Of a DNA stretch of 64,000 nt, positions 33,601 through 44,000 are shown piece by piece. A program made the position numbers and the translations under genes. How positions within the stretch are numbered: position 1 is the stretch's first letter; each line of letters starts with the position of its first letter. The notes under the pieces were generated by a model that was given only the letters and a program-made list of their open reading frames with translations, had not been told where the DNA came from and did no database searches. Source of the DNA: Brachycybe producta (lineage: Eukaryota > Arthropoda > Diplopoda > Playtdesmida > Andrognathidae); NCBI GenBank assembly GCA_036925085.1, contig JAUPFP010000061.1, forward strand, positions 882,501 through 946,500, read 5' to 3'.

Positions 33601-34180
33601 AGCAAAGCCTAAGTCACCGTCGCCTTCAAAGACGACACCAGAAGAGGAACAGGAGCGTCAGTTACGTCTCCTTAATAATGGTCTAGTTTCCTTTTCTAGA
33701 CGCGGAGGACGACACGCACTCCGATATTTGGGAGTGTTCAACAGTAGGAGGGAGATTTCCAACGAACGACCACGACCCAGAAGAGATGTCCTCTGGACCG
33801 CCGTAGTTTTGGAGACGCCAGGATATCCCGCCGTCGTCGCACTTCATGCAAGCGACGAACCAAACATGATTCAGCTGATCCACCCTGGAACCCGGGAGCA
33901 ATCCCGCACCAGGACTCTGGAGTTAATCGCCGAAACGATGTTGGCCACCCTGATTCCTGATCGGAACCAGGATCGACGATTTCGTCACCACTCGCCGAGG
34001 GCCATCGAGAGGGACTACTCCGCCACCCGGATGTTAGACTTCGTGGAAGCCACCGTACTAGCGACGTTGGAGCGGTCGACTGTCGTCCCGCTGGAAACAC
34101 TGGAGCGACTCTACGAGACGACCACGGAAGGAGAGTTCGGGAGGAGGGATCGCCGCGGCCACCTATCGCCGGAGCCGTAA
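27581..34180 (+). CDS. pol: Pol polyprotein: protease, RT, RNase H, integrase and long C-terminal extension
   Basis: Open for about 2,200 codons in the -1 frame of gag; no ATG at its head, so it is made as Gag-Pol. Aspartic protease: TDSGAEASVI, catalytic Asp codon at 28460. RT: FCVDYRKLNAQ, MPFGLMNAPATMQ and catalytic YLDD at 29816-29827. RNase H: HTDACDYQIG near 30258, TTEKECLAIVYG, FTDHKAL. Integrase: H/H and CHICQ zinc site (30896-31035), catalytic Asp codons at 31109 (GMDYVGP) and about 31288 (TDRGPQF), Glu in GLAERTNHTV near 31398, then a GPY/F-like WPYKEPCLVTKKI. From about 31970 an acidic region leads to an AT-hook-like KRKRGRPKK (about 32190). Some 700 low-complexity, Arg/Glu/Pro-rich residues follow with no recognised domain. 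All catalytic residues seen are intact. Confidence 0.94.
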   Translation, partial: LPRAPLAPTVVTPEKEDVHESPKEEESTKPAKVDVTVRQDQITRGSIGLAAVNHAGMPPGLGSLCQNDNREEESTTPKQSCAAVQLEDSPRHKADFGDGIHIRTIHENGSRRNPLQSGASTSFVKTNDAKMSNRAEQIVVSKGATSVNNQAEQCVAKKKVTTPVITQAEQSVAKKKVTTPVKTKEEQVVVSKGATLAKNQAEQVVVSKGATPVKTKAEHRVAKKKVATPVNSAAESSLLCRLKNQCCSKTIQDVWTKLTETVTPRELQVQQQDEQTAPKVRVNFGGRELVMTTDSGAEASVISESLVKEMKLVMDPLPFPPNLTGAGGNPLNIMGQVIVPIRVAEKLVRGKLIVIKGRREALLGNDLGKDLNLCLDMNKKKVYFGEELLPDTLQKNQKAEDFIENLKNKEEEDLQEKLLNKGPAKLRLVQNLVLDPKKVAIVEVNAPDDLQEGSLQFIDSCESTFQQRGVKVSPGIIEGRGKSILQIQIFNPSGEVIHLGARETIAEIEDAITALDVPVGPSIYKVEAQSDEVTVQDYVKFQDSLNVNPNRSREEQMAIRKLLGEFRDIFAFKTSDLKKTNLAKHVIDTGENPPVREPLRRTSPAQREIIKTTLRDMLDAGIVSPSKSPYASPVVIVKKKNGQHRFCVDYRKLNAQTKSDQYPLPRIDDAFDSLSGATIFATLDLISGYWQFSVEERDREKTAFVCTNGLYEFNRMPFGLMNAPATMQRALDLLLAGHKWETCLVYLDDIVIFAKNFEEFMKRLKDILVLIRNANLSLQPSKCFFGEDEINYLGHKISALGIRPDEEKVQTIQGFPAPKNVTAVRSFLGMTGYYNRFIENYSKIAKPMQALVKKDLDFKWNDDCEVAFDGLKKALCSAPILTLYDPEADIDLHTDACDYQIGVIIYQYAKNERKPGVLGYYSRKLQGAERNYGTTEKECLAIVYGIEKARPYVFNRRFKIFTDHKALCYLRTAQNLDGRLGKWQMKLQPYDYEVVYKKGKMHVDADCVSRYESNVPANWKQKNGEMEALEDLHIFTVYNDFQWEREQSLDEELLLIRESLQQDRLHPYHKKFAIVDGVLYHMKYEDTVPVLTCTVPRQLRIGILEMLHDVPEAGHFGFTKTMKRIQKRFYWKTMKADVADYVRSCHICQRTKLSHQKVPGLLQPITVGKPTECWGMDYVGPLPKSVGGVQHILIAVDYATKYCIAKAVARATAQAAIAFVKDKIVNEFGVPQKIITDRGPQFLSNETQAFFKTYAIQHAATTAYHPQADGLAERTNHTVMEVVKRHLDVLQQQADWKKKLGDAVMAYNLVEHNSTKFSPYRLMFGREPRTTLDNMMPRAPIVPPPVTDEAEQSDPALDAAKKNIEAAQEVQKRNYDEKHRTIPDYKPGQKVLIRDRVPKPGMAQKLIWPYKEPCLVTKKITDLVYEIEYVTRSGLTVRDTVNVQQMRPYFEANDLRAPQTNLPDDIEETTSAKEESDADEELINDADDNLPVENTPEVHREEEEEVIPDASQETHPETSEKEEEEVPEIPLEPPKRKRGRPKKTAPKEPVQLDSRVRTRGGEKKKYAKANLPPRWAKFGVKTAKLDPESQEEISNDAEIRICRLAQRRLVGEIERRAKEEKPEVVNSSASSDPEIRLGNPVEPRGDAAAILDATFKFTSEREARESKISRFSTVSSVKKFIFKKRMPRSFGGKSTSSEDSFNFTALFGEGHDDDVMEIEDAALKTGAAIAAEKPLGSNASTSSQDKNDSGNSLKKRKSPESEDDLVNRFVPLMRSPPPQLGDPELDIYMGPARDPRQQFPRPPEEMDTPPGSDAEGGVPAELYSSNRRGRTRGERNADKRAMKEWIAKQNEECVKRGQKPIEVPEVGTVLPTTRKPVRDASPANSWATVDEPTVRGYRPELTRKLVLPGPISVPAPPREVSSTSLPPIVPFRPQSTVTVVREGNKRREVHFDRQSPPRERQREMRRPKGQGSAARRKARRDEQFQGCRGHPAIPTAVPSQGAIPKPAAKPKSPSPSKTTPEEEQERQLRLLNNGLVSFSRRGGRHALRYLGVFNSRREISNERPRPRRDVLWTAVVLETPGYPAVVALHASDEPNMIQLIHPGTREQSRTRTLELIAETMLATLIPDRNQDRRFRHHSPRAIERDYSATRMLDFVEATVLATLERSTVVPLETLERLYETTTEGEFGRRDRRGHLSPEP

Positions 34181-34450
34181 AGGAGGATGTCCACAAGGAG
34201 CAGTCATCGCCGGACCAGTTGGCGCGATGATTAGATTGTAATTTCCTAGTCAATATGTAATCAATTTATTTTTCTAGAGAATGAGTATTGCTGTGATAAA
34301 ATAATCAAATAATTATTTATATTATTTTTCGAAACGTTTGTTTTTACCTGTGATACCCCTGGGTTCTTATCAATTTAGATCCAGTCGGGGGGAGGGGGAT
34401 TTTAGAAATTGTCTTGGAAAGTAGGGTACTTTCCGCTTAGTCGGGGGGAG
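34181..34450 (+). promoter_or_regulatory. 3' untranslated region and polypurine tract
   Basis: AGTCGGGGGGAG (34439-34450) lies directly before the 3' LTR and is the plus-strand priming tract. A second near-copy, CAGTCGGGGGGAGGGGGA, lies about 55 bases upstream (34383-34400), a possible duplicated or central-type PPT. Confidence 0.8.
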
Positions 34451-35396
34451 TGAGACGTTTGGGCCCGCCGCTTATTTTCGCTATGTAGCGTTTTTCGTTT
34501 TGGGGTTTTTTTTTTAACGTCACCCTGTACTTTATTTAGCTTCTGGGCCACTCGGTACTTTTGGTACCAAGTGACCCAGATATCATATGGTTAGAGATTA
34601 CAATCTGACCTTTTCGTTCCCCCTCATTTTTACTTCCACATGAGTGGAGTTATTCGTTTTTAATTTGATTTTGTTTTCGTTTCTCCTGTTATCACCTATG
34701 TGTGATAACAGGGGATGAATCATGGTTTTGGACAAATGGATCAATCTTTTGATTGGTCCATTTGGTCCAAAATATTGTTTTAACCAATTATCGAATTGTG
34801 CCCTGAGAATCCGACTTGTGGATTCTCAGGGTATATAAAGAGTTACATTTGTAATGTCAAAAACGCTTTTTAAACTTCTGATTTATATACCGAACCTATG
34901 GCCGATTTTGGCCCGGTTCTTTTCTTTTTTAATATTTTTCTAAGTGCTATTTGTATGTGTGTGCAAAACCAGTTCGCCGACTTTGTTTATCTTGGAAATA
35001 AACAGATTCTTATATTTAAACACAATCTGTGGTGTTAATTATTCAATATTTGAATCCGCGATTGTGAATTCATCATTTTGCAGGTCTTCACCTATTTTGG
35101 ATACATCAAGAAGGTCCCAACAGGTGCAAACCTGCAACGCATAAGTGAGTATATTTTTACACGATTCTTAGGGCAGATTTACGGACGAAAGTCCGAGAGA
35201 TACAGAGATTAAAGATCCTCAAGACTGTGAAGTCTTTTGCCAGAGACTAGTGAGGACATAAAATAGACGTTATATTGGTCTAGTCCTCCCGGGCCAGTAG
35301 AATTAGTGGCCTAGCCAACCACTATCAATACGAGTGTAAACTCGCTCGTATTAACCAAAAAGAGCAGATTCTACTAGCGGAAAAAGGTCCGTCACA
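34451..35396 (+). repeat. 3' LTR
   Basis: Matches the 5' LTR from TGAGACG to GTCACA with a small number of substitutions and single-base indels (for example one extra T near 34512), roughly 98% or more by eye. TATA box, hairpins and AATAAA are all kept. Confidence 0.93.
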
Positions 35397-35405
35397 ATAT
35401 TTCAC

Positions 35406-35574
35406 TTGAAAGCGTTTTAGAAACTAGAAGAAGAAGATATACTTTAAAAATAATTTTTTATGACAGTTCGAAACTGAAAAAAAGATTTAATTTTTGGAAA
35501 TTATCAGGAGTTTTTTTTTATTTTTGATCCAACTTGAAGAGACAAACGATTTTCTAGTTTCTAAACCGCTTTAA
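35406..35574. mobile_element. Short TIR element, family F6
   Basis: TTGAAAGCGTTTTAGAAACT and AGTTTCTAAACCGCTTTAA are inverted ends about 170 bases apart. Relatives lie at 41253-41530 and 43379-43502; fragments near 9300 and 38130. It sits a few bases outside the 3' LTR. Confidence 0.65.
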
Positions 35575-35705
35575 TTTTTTTATACTGTTGCTTCTAAAAC
35601 GTATAGATTAAAAATCCATAGTTCTATTTCATACTTCTCATTTACATATTTTGCATTTGCTTCTTATGAAACATCATAATTCTTCATTTGATGTAATACA
35701 TATTT

Positions 35706-38458
35706 TTAACCTAATTCAAAATTAAACGAAACTGTCTGATTATTAGCAATTGATTCAGAAATAGATGCTGAAATGCGAAATTTTTGTGTTCTGTCAGAAT
35801 TATTAATAAATGAAGTTTTTCGTTTCTGATGGTTAATTACAGCATCATGATGAGAATGATTATCCGCAGTAATGCATTTCTTTAGAAACAATTTCTTGGT
35901 CAATGTGGACAGTACAGTAATGGTTTGCTTCTTTTCGTTGAGCTCGCAATTTTGTGTGTTGTAAGATTCAAAGTTTCGAGCAACTGTATATTTAACCAGG
36001 GTTAACATGCTCTCAAAATCCATTTGCCCAAATTCTGTCATTTTATCACACAATGTTTTCAAAAACCACGATCCCGTTTTACATCGAAAGGATACATAGC
36101 CTGGAAATAAATATTGTGAATTATTAACATTGTGAAAATTAATTGATTGTTCAATAGACAGTATGTGAGAGACCATTGCTACAATTTATTAGCAAAGTTT
36201 AAGAAGTGGCGCAGCTAAATTGTTTAGAATTTAATATTTGAGAAACTATAAATTAGACCTAGACAACTCGGTTGAGGGCGAGGGTCATATTATCCTCCAA
36301 AAAATCCAACTTATCTGAAGCAGTATACCTTAACGTAAGCACTATTCTAAACTATAATACGTCAGTGTATATGCAAGACTCTGCCACTCTCCCTGTACTA
36401 ATCCACTCTTTTTCTTGTTGAGGGCGCCTTCATGAGAGTTTGCACAAGGGCGCCTCATACCCACGCAGTGGTGCTGAGCCTCATACATGGAGACCATAGT
36501 GTAAACATGACGTCTACTTATGCATGGTCTTTAAATTATCACCTAAACACTAAAGGCCACCATATTCTAATGTTCTCCAGAAAGCAAGTACATATGTGGA
36601 CTAGACACTTGATTTTTGGAGAATGGTAGGCGGATCGAGCGAGCATAGCTAATATGATGTTCCCAGACGCTATATTTTTGTTTTCTTTAAGGATAATATT
36701 GTATAGCTTTTTTAATATCCGAATGCGTTCAATGCACATATTACCATATGTTGTACTGCGAACAAGTAAAAGCTCATTGTAGCGAGGAATAACTTCCACA
36801 TTATCGAAATTCAGACAAGGTGCAGGTAGATGACATGTTGAATCAGTTACAGTTACTTTGTCCTCAGCTTCGGTACCAAGACATGCCTTGAGGATTTTAG
36901 GTTGAAATAAAGAAGAAAAAAAAAATGCAAAACGTTAAAAGAAATTAAAATATGAAGTTCTTATGTTAAATGCATAGAAATAATAAAATAGAAAATGTAA
37001 TTCTTGGGTTTACAGAGTGGATGTAAACTTTTTGGGTTCAAAAACAATTTTAAGAAATTAATATAATGTTTGTAAATTTAAACGAATTAAAATATTTGAA
37101 AACCCCTATACTGAAGGACAGTAACGAAAATATAGTTCATGTTATCTGATTATTCATGTTAACCGTTTCGTGTTAAACGGTTTCCATTCGTACGACTCCG
37201 TAGTTATGAAAATATATTTAACACATTCACATACTATTCTAGTTTTTAATGAACTTTAAATTTTCCTCTGAAAACAAACATGAAAAAAATGTACTGAAAA
37301 TATCACCTGAAGTAGGAATAATTTTGGTTTTCCGTGCCATTTAGACTCGTCCACTAAGAATGGTTCGTACAAAGCTGCAGTTGGATACCAACCGTCATGA
37401 GCTAACAATTGTCCTCCAGTACCATGAGTGTGTAAAACACAAACAAAGCAAGTGTCTTTTCCATAGTCTTTTTTCGACACTAAAATGATTTTTTCATTAT
37501 ATTAAAATTCACATTAAATTAAAAATAAATAATACAACCCTTTTCAATTCTTGATTTAATTTCGGAAGATGTTAAGTTATCTGAACTATACACTTCGAAA
37601 TTTCTTTCCTTCCAAACTTTTTTCATGTTTCTTTTGTCTTCTTCCCAATAGTGCCGATTGTACTTCGAATTTCTGTATTCTCCATGATTAAAAATCAGAA
37701 CAACTCCAGGACTTTTTTCATTGATGTTGTAGTTTAATTCATTATTTCCTATTGAACCTAAAAAAGACAATTTTATATAAAGGAGAACTATTTAAAAGAA
37801 TAGTTTGATTATATTTTTTAATATAACATCGTATTTTAATAAATAATACAATGATTCATAATATAATAAATTATATTAATTACATTAATTCTTAACTACG
37901 AGTGTTTATTAAAAGTTTAAAAGAAAAACCATTTCTGTGTTTTGTAATCAATATTAAATTTAAACACTAGTTGAGTAACTGAATAAAGTGAGTGTTGATA
38001 TCCTAAAAAATGAATTTTTTATGGCCGTTTTAGACATTACCAGACAATTGTTTTCGATTTTTGTTATCATAAAAAGTTTATTTTTTAAATATATTAACGT
38101 CAAAATACTCTTAAGTAATTTATTTATTAATCTAGTTTTTAAAACTCTTTTAAGGTTGCTTCTAAAAACAACAGACTAAGGGATTATTAATCATATTTTT
38201 TTTTTATAAATCTATTATTATGTTTTCATTGAAACTTTCAGAATTGTATTTCTTTTACCAGGTTGTGCTGTTTTGGAAGAAACTGCTTTAGGTTCAGGCT
38301 CAACAAAAACCTTAGCATCCACCATATCACATACTACATTATTAATAACAATGGAAACAATAATTAATAATAGTGTATTATAACTTATAATTAATAATAA
38401 CAGGTATTAATAAAATTGAAGAAAAAACATTTAACTAACCCTTTTTGTTGTTATCCAT
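35706..38458 (-). CDS. Caspase-family cysteine protease (executioner-like, no long prodomain)
   Basis: Caspases cleave proteins after Asp in apoptosis and related signalling. Six exons splice in frame: 38458-38440, 38333-38259, 37757-37539, 37479-37307, 36886-36745, 36100-35706, giving 340 residues with GT-AG introns (phases 1,1,1,0,1). After about 45 residues comes a p20 domain: SPGVVLIFNHGEY, Arg66 in NRHYW, CFVCVLHTHG with catalytic His123, KPKLFLLQACLG with catalytic Cys164. The p10 part has YVSFRCKTGSWF (substrate-pocket Arg215), FESMLTLVKYTVARNFES and TITVLSTLTKKLF. The active-site motif is QACLG rather than the usual QACRG. About 50 extra residues follow the p10 end. It is divergent from the pseudocaspase at 41006. 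No CARD or DED is visible. Confidence 0.87.
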
Positions 38459-41005
38459 TTTGAAGTTAACTTCAAAAATGATTACATTTACACCTCACAG
38501 CCTACAGAAATAGCAACAAAATGAAACTAAAGTGTCCATTTACTTATCACAGTTTTTATAGTGACTTTTGTGACTAATGCAATATCAAAAGTTAAATTGC
38601 ATTAACATAATTGCTGTCGTTGGTGATAATGAAGTTTTCAGTATCACTTTCCTTATTTTCATAACTTTCAGATGTTCTGCTCGATACAATGTATTGATAC
38701 AGAAAGGGATAACTTTGATAAGTGTAAATTAAAAGCAACAGTGATTGTCTGATTGATAACGCATAATATAAACAAACTCAATTCACTTTCGATAGTTAGT
38801 TGCAATTTTGGAATGACTTCTTTTGAAAGTTTATTTAGAATTACGCCAAAAATAAAGCTAAACAACTAAAAATGCTAAACTGTACAATAAAAGTACACTT
38901 AAGTGCTAAAGTCTTACATAAATTACATAAATTTTATATTCAACTTGCGAATATACATGTAATTAATTATACACAAATATATAAATAAAAATACAGTGAG
39001 AACTATTTCAGTCACATTAACCAATATTTTCGAGTTAACGGTTTCGTCTTAAACGAATTAAAATATATGAAAAAACCGTATACTGAGTTACAAGACAGAA
39101 AATATATTTCGTGCTATCAGATTTTTTTTCCTGTTAAACAGTTTCCACGGTACCTAATAGATTTTATATTTGTTTTATCAACCTAGAAAAATTGCAATAT
39201 GATAAGAAAATTTATTTTTTCATTTTACTTATTCATATCATTCGAATAGATTAGACGTAATATTGACACAAAATGAGTAATAAAGTAAAATTGAAAGCAA
39301 AACATGATTTAAAACACTCGATAATTAAAACAGAAAAGAAACAAACTTATTTTCTTATCATTTAATGTTTATAAAAAAGCACACAAAAAATGAAATGAAT
39401 AAAATATATTATACATGGATGCCCGGTACCTGAATTTGAAAGATAACAATGGGGAAAAACAATGGTTATTTAAATATTCAGAGATTCTGATTACTTCCTA
39501 AAAACTTAAAATTCTGTTATTTTAAAACTACTATAAAAAGGGTTTTTATAAAAGATAAATGTCAAAACTTTTATGCAAATAAAAATTCAACGAAATGCAT
39601 TTCTTTTCTTTAATTGTGCACTTCATACAAATAAAAAAAAAATAAACCAAAAAAATTGCAAAATATGCTACATATTGGTTTTGATTTATATATAAATAAA
39701 AAATTCACATTAGATAGCAAAAGAACAATTAATTTTAAAATCGCTCAAATAATTAATAGCTACAGTCATCTGAAACAATAACAGAAAACGCAGAATTCTA
39801 TTAATAAATGCTATTGTAAAAATTCTTTATGGTTTTTTTTTATTACAAAACCGTGTTTTTAAATGAGTAAAATTATGCAACTTTAAAAAAAATTATGCAA
39901 TTTGTGCGTTTTATACATATTTTGTGTTAAACTGACATGGAATTATAGTGTAAACCTACCAAAGGAGATTGGAACTGTCATTAGGAAGTGTAAAGTTGAG
40001 CATTACTCAATTGGTCAATACTAAATATAAATAATTTACCCTAAGTAGGCCTACTATTTTTTTGCTTTTGTCCATCATTTTTGAACCAAATTTTATTTTG
40101 AATCGCTCTGTGGCTAATACCTTGTACACACATGAGTTAAATGAATTCAAATTAAATGTGTTTAGGTGAATTATACGGAATCCAGTTAAGGACATGAACC
40201 AAATAAAAATTGACTTTATTATTAATATTTTAAATTGAAATACTAATTCAATATTTTGTCAATAGTTTATATATTATATTTAAGTATTAACTCAATATTT
40301 TAGATTATTAACTGAATAAATTGAATTCGACATATTGTTTGTTTGTCTTTCACAGGGCTCTGTAGAATACATTTATTATTTAAATGCATTTAAATTATCA
40401 GGTGTGTACTAGGTATTAGAATGGACAGACAAATGGATGGGTGGGAATATGTTAGCTTGTTGGTAGACAAGGACAGGGTGATGGATAAATGGTACACAAT
40501 ACAACTTGGGCGCTCGCCTAAGGCGCAGGAGTACAAATTTTAAGCCTAAGCTAGTGCCTTAAGAAACCCTTGAGCCGGCGGCACATTAAATTTGATTATA
40601 GAGGGGTTCTTGGACCTATTCATACATGTATAATAAAAATATTAAAACAATTAAAAGTATATTATTCTAAAATATACAGCTGCTGTGAATAAAGAAACTT
40701 GTTTTGATTATGAAACAGGACTTCAACAGAAACCAACATATTTAATATGATATCATTGATATTATAATCGGGTACCTTTAACCTTTATTCATATATCCAG
40801 ATATGAATATACAGTATGTACATGTAGATATAATAATCATAAGATTATCTAATAGGATATTTCACTTTCAGATTAGATATCGTATAAAATATAAATTTTC
40901 AAGTAGATTGTTGCTTTTTGGCTTTTATTTATACCTGGTGCATGTTCACAGCTAGATTAAATACTAAAATTAGAATAACTGTAAAAAAATAATTTAAAGT
41001 ACATA
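38459..41005. promoter_or_regulatory. Intergenic region between the divergent caspase genes
   Basis: 2.5 kb, very AT-rich. It presumably holds both promoters. A MITE is present at 40163-40375. No additional exon was recognised. Confidence 0.5.
40163..40375. mobile_element. TIR MITE related to 8453-8702
   Basis: Ends GTGAATTATACGGAATCCAG and CAGGGCTCTGTAGAATACAT are diverged inverted copies of the GAATTCTACGGAGCCCTG motif. The interior is AT-rich with repeated TCAATATTTT words. Confidence 0.65.
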
Positions 41006-44000
41006 ATGGCAAGTGGATCAATTCAGACAGGTATGTAAATAATTTTCATAAATAATAATAAATAATTTTGTTAAGAAAATGTTTTTTTCTAGATTTTGGA
41101 GATCCTTTTAGATCACCAACAAAGAAAGAAAGAAGCGAAGTTGATGGAGCCTGTTTTTCAATGTCAACTAAACGAGAAAGTCTACTGTCAAGTAAAAAAA
41201 ATTTCTAAGACTCTTCTTATTCTGAGTTTTCAATATAATTTAAAGAAAAAAATTGAAAGCGTTTTAGAAAGAAGAAAAACTCAGTGACGTAAAGTTATTT
41301 TCATGTTGATAATTTTGCAAATAAACTTTTTATAACTTTATAAAAATGACAAAATGCTAAGTTTATGAACTTTAGCTGACTTTTTTTGTTTTGCATTTTG
41401 GGCCAGAAGAAAGAAAAAAAACTTTAGAATTAAAAATTGACATAAAAATTTTTTTTATTTGTTAAAAATATTAATATCTTAAGCCTCTTAAGTGATTCCT
41501 TTATACTTCTAGTTTTTAAAACACTTTTAATTTTGTCAAATGAAATCGATGTCGCTTCTGAAGTTCTATTCAATATTTTGTATTGCTTGCTCATAAAACA
41601 TCATAAATATTTAATAAATAAATAAACATGTAGAGTATAAATAAACAAAATAAATAAAATTTACATTATTTACTTATTTTTCTTATGCTAGGTGTAAAAG
41701 ACGAAGTGTATCTGATGCCTTTGGAACGTGTTCGTAAAGAATACGTGTATAACACGGACAAAGGACAAAGAGGATTAGTTTACATCTTGAACCATTCTAA
41801 ATTCAATACAAGAGCGAAAAAGGACGACAACTCGAACATTATGGCTAAAATAAGAAAGACCTGGGAAGAACTCGAGTTTAATGTGATCGAACACAATGAC
41901 TTCTCTAAAACACAAATAGCATCATTAATGAAAAACGGTTCATTTCTTTTATCAAAATTTATAATTTGTCATTAATATTAAGTCCACTGATGATCACGAA
42001 ATACTAAAAATGAAAGTTCTACAAGTGTATAACTACTTGTTAACTACTTTTGCTTAAACTTAAATTATGTATAATTTAATTAGAATTTAGATTTATGGAC
42101 TAAAAAGTTTAATTTTAAATGAAAATGCAATTTTAATTGAACGTGACTAACACTACCGTACCATTAGACTATGCTCATACTTAGAAAGCAATTTAACTAG
42201 TAGTTTAAAAACATGTAGTTTAACTATTTTCCCATCTCTGATTAACCTTCCATTTGCTTCACGTACTAATCGACATATATTTACAGTGAGTTCTGCTAGC
42301 TACAATTATGCATGCTTCATATGCATCGTGAAAACGCAAGGAAAAGAAGACAACCTTAAGGCTAACGACGGCTGGTACAATGCCGAGAACTTGTGGAAGC
42401 CTTTTTTAGATAAAGACAATTGTCAATGGCACGGAAAACCCAAAATATTTATCTTAGAGGTAAGCAAAAAAAAAAAAAAGGTAATTCCCGGTTTCTGTTT
42501 TTATTTTTCCTGACTCTCTTCTCATCTTTAAAAAGGCCCAACGAGGTACAAAAGTAGACAAGGGAATTAAACTTGCACAATTCCAAAGTGAAGGGCCAAT
42601 TGATGTTCCTGACTCGATAAATTATTATGCGGACGAACGAAGAGAAATGAAGCTTTACGGAATCCCACTTCATGCTGATTTCTTATTTGTTCACAGTACA
42701 TTCAATGGTATTGTTACTTTATATACAGTATATATTTAACTATAGTACTTCCAAATTTATAAGTATATTAGTGGGGTAACCCATCATAAATGACGAGAGC
42801 GAAATTCACAGGCAATTTTGCCCAGCATTAGAATTTCTTTTCCGCTGCCCTTTTATGACGTCAGACCAAGTAACAAACCAATTAGAAATTGATGACGTTC
42901 ATAAAAGGGCGGAGCAAAAGAAATTCTAATGCTGGGCACAATTGCCTGTGAGAAACTGTAGTTTAATTTTGCTACTATTATCTCCTCCCCTTTCTTATAT
43001 TTGAAAAAGGTGTGCTTTCTCTGGTGTGCGCATGCGCGTCGTTTGTTCCTTTTTTACTCCTTTCATTTCAATTTCAGTCACCCCTCAACGTTTCTCTCTC
43101 TCCCCCTCTACACTTTCCAACCTTACCCCTCTCCAATTTAATATCATGGGGTTCTTGAATGGGGAGTGTGCAACATACAGTTGACCTGGAGAAAAAAATG
43201 CGGTTCATTTATTCATTTAAATTTATATAAATTCCGATGTGCTTCAAGGTTTTTGTTCTTGTTTGTACAGCATTAATCACACACACAGACCTGGCTTAAT
43301 ATATATATAATTATATATATAATTATAAGTAGAACAGTAGATACTCAAAGTTTCCAAAAAAACTTTAAGAATAAAAACTGAAAGTGTTTTAGAAAGGAGA
43401 AAGGGTATCTTTAAATTAATGTTATAAAAAAGAAATAAATGTTTGATGCCACGTTTGCTCAATGTAATTCGTTTACTAGTCTAGTTTCTAAAACACTTTT
43501 AACTTCTTAAAGTTACTTTTAAAATATGGCGTATCCATATTTCAATTTAGCTGCTATAAAAATTCAATTGCATTTTTTTAGCAGCTATAAAAATTCAATT
43601 TAAGTTCATTTTTCCTATAGAATTGTTTTCTGTAAATAATAAGGCTGTACCGATGTCACTTTTTTTTACCAAGCCAATACCGAAACGATCACACACAAAA
43701 AAAATTGGCATGCCGATCGATTTAACCGAGCCGATCATGTGGATTTTCACTACCGATTTTGGCTGCTTGCGTCGGTCAAGAGAGAAGCGGTTCGCACAAG
43801 AACGTCTGGAAAAAGACTTAAATTATAATTTTCGAGTTTACAAAGCAATGGCAAGACAACAATTTCCTTTTAAAGATGAATTAGTGATAAAGTTGGTAAT
43901 AAATTGATTGACCCTCCACCGCTGAAGTTTTATCGGGGAGCAGCTGACCTAATTGTTGAGTTCGGAAATCGGTTAACATTTGTTCGCCGATCCGATTTTT

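Larger units (their letters stand above)
25006..35396 (+). mobile_element. Complete Ty3/gypsy LTR retrotransposon, 10.4 kb
   Basis: Order: 5' LTR (25006-25948), PBS (from 25954), gag (26121-27611), a -1 frameshift junction (27575-27619), pol (to 34180), polypurine tract and 3' LTR (34451-35396). Domain order protease, reverse transcriptase, RNase H, integrase identifies Ty3/gypsy. A 4-base ATAT lies immediately outside both LTRs (25002-25005 and 35397-35400), consistent with a target-site duplication inside the AT microsatellite. Both long frames are uninterrupted and the LTRs are almost identical, so insertion is recent and the copy may be active. No envelope-like ORF was recognised. Confidence 0.95.

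Noticed and set aside
43623..43907. 94-residue plus-strand frame
   Set aside because: Starts just outside and runs through the hAT MITE at 43640-44045; no family similarity.
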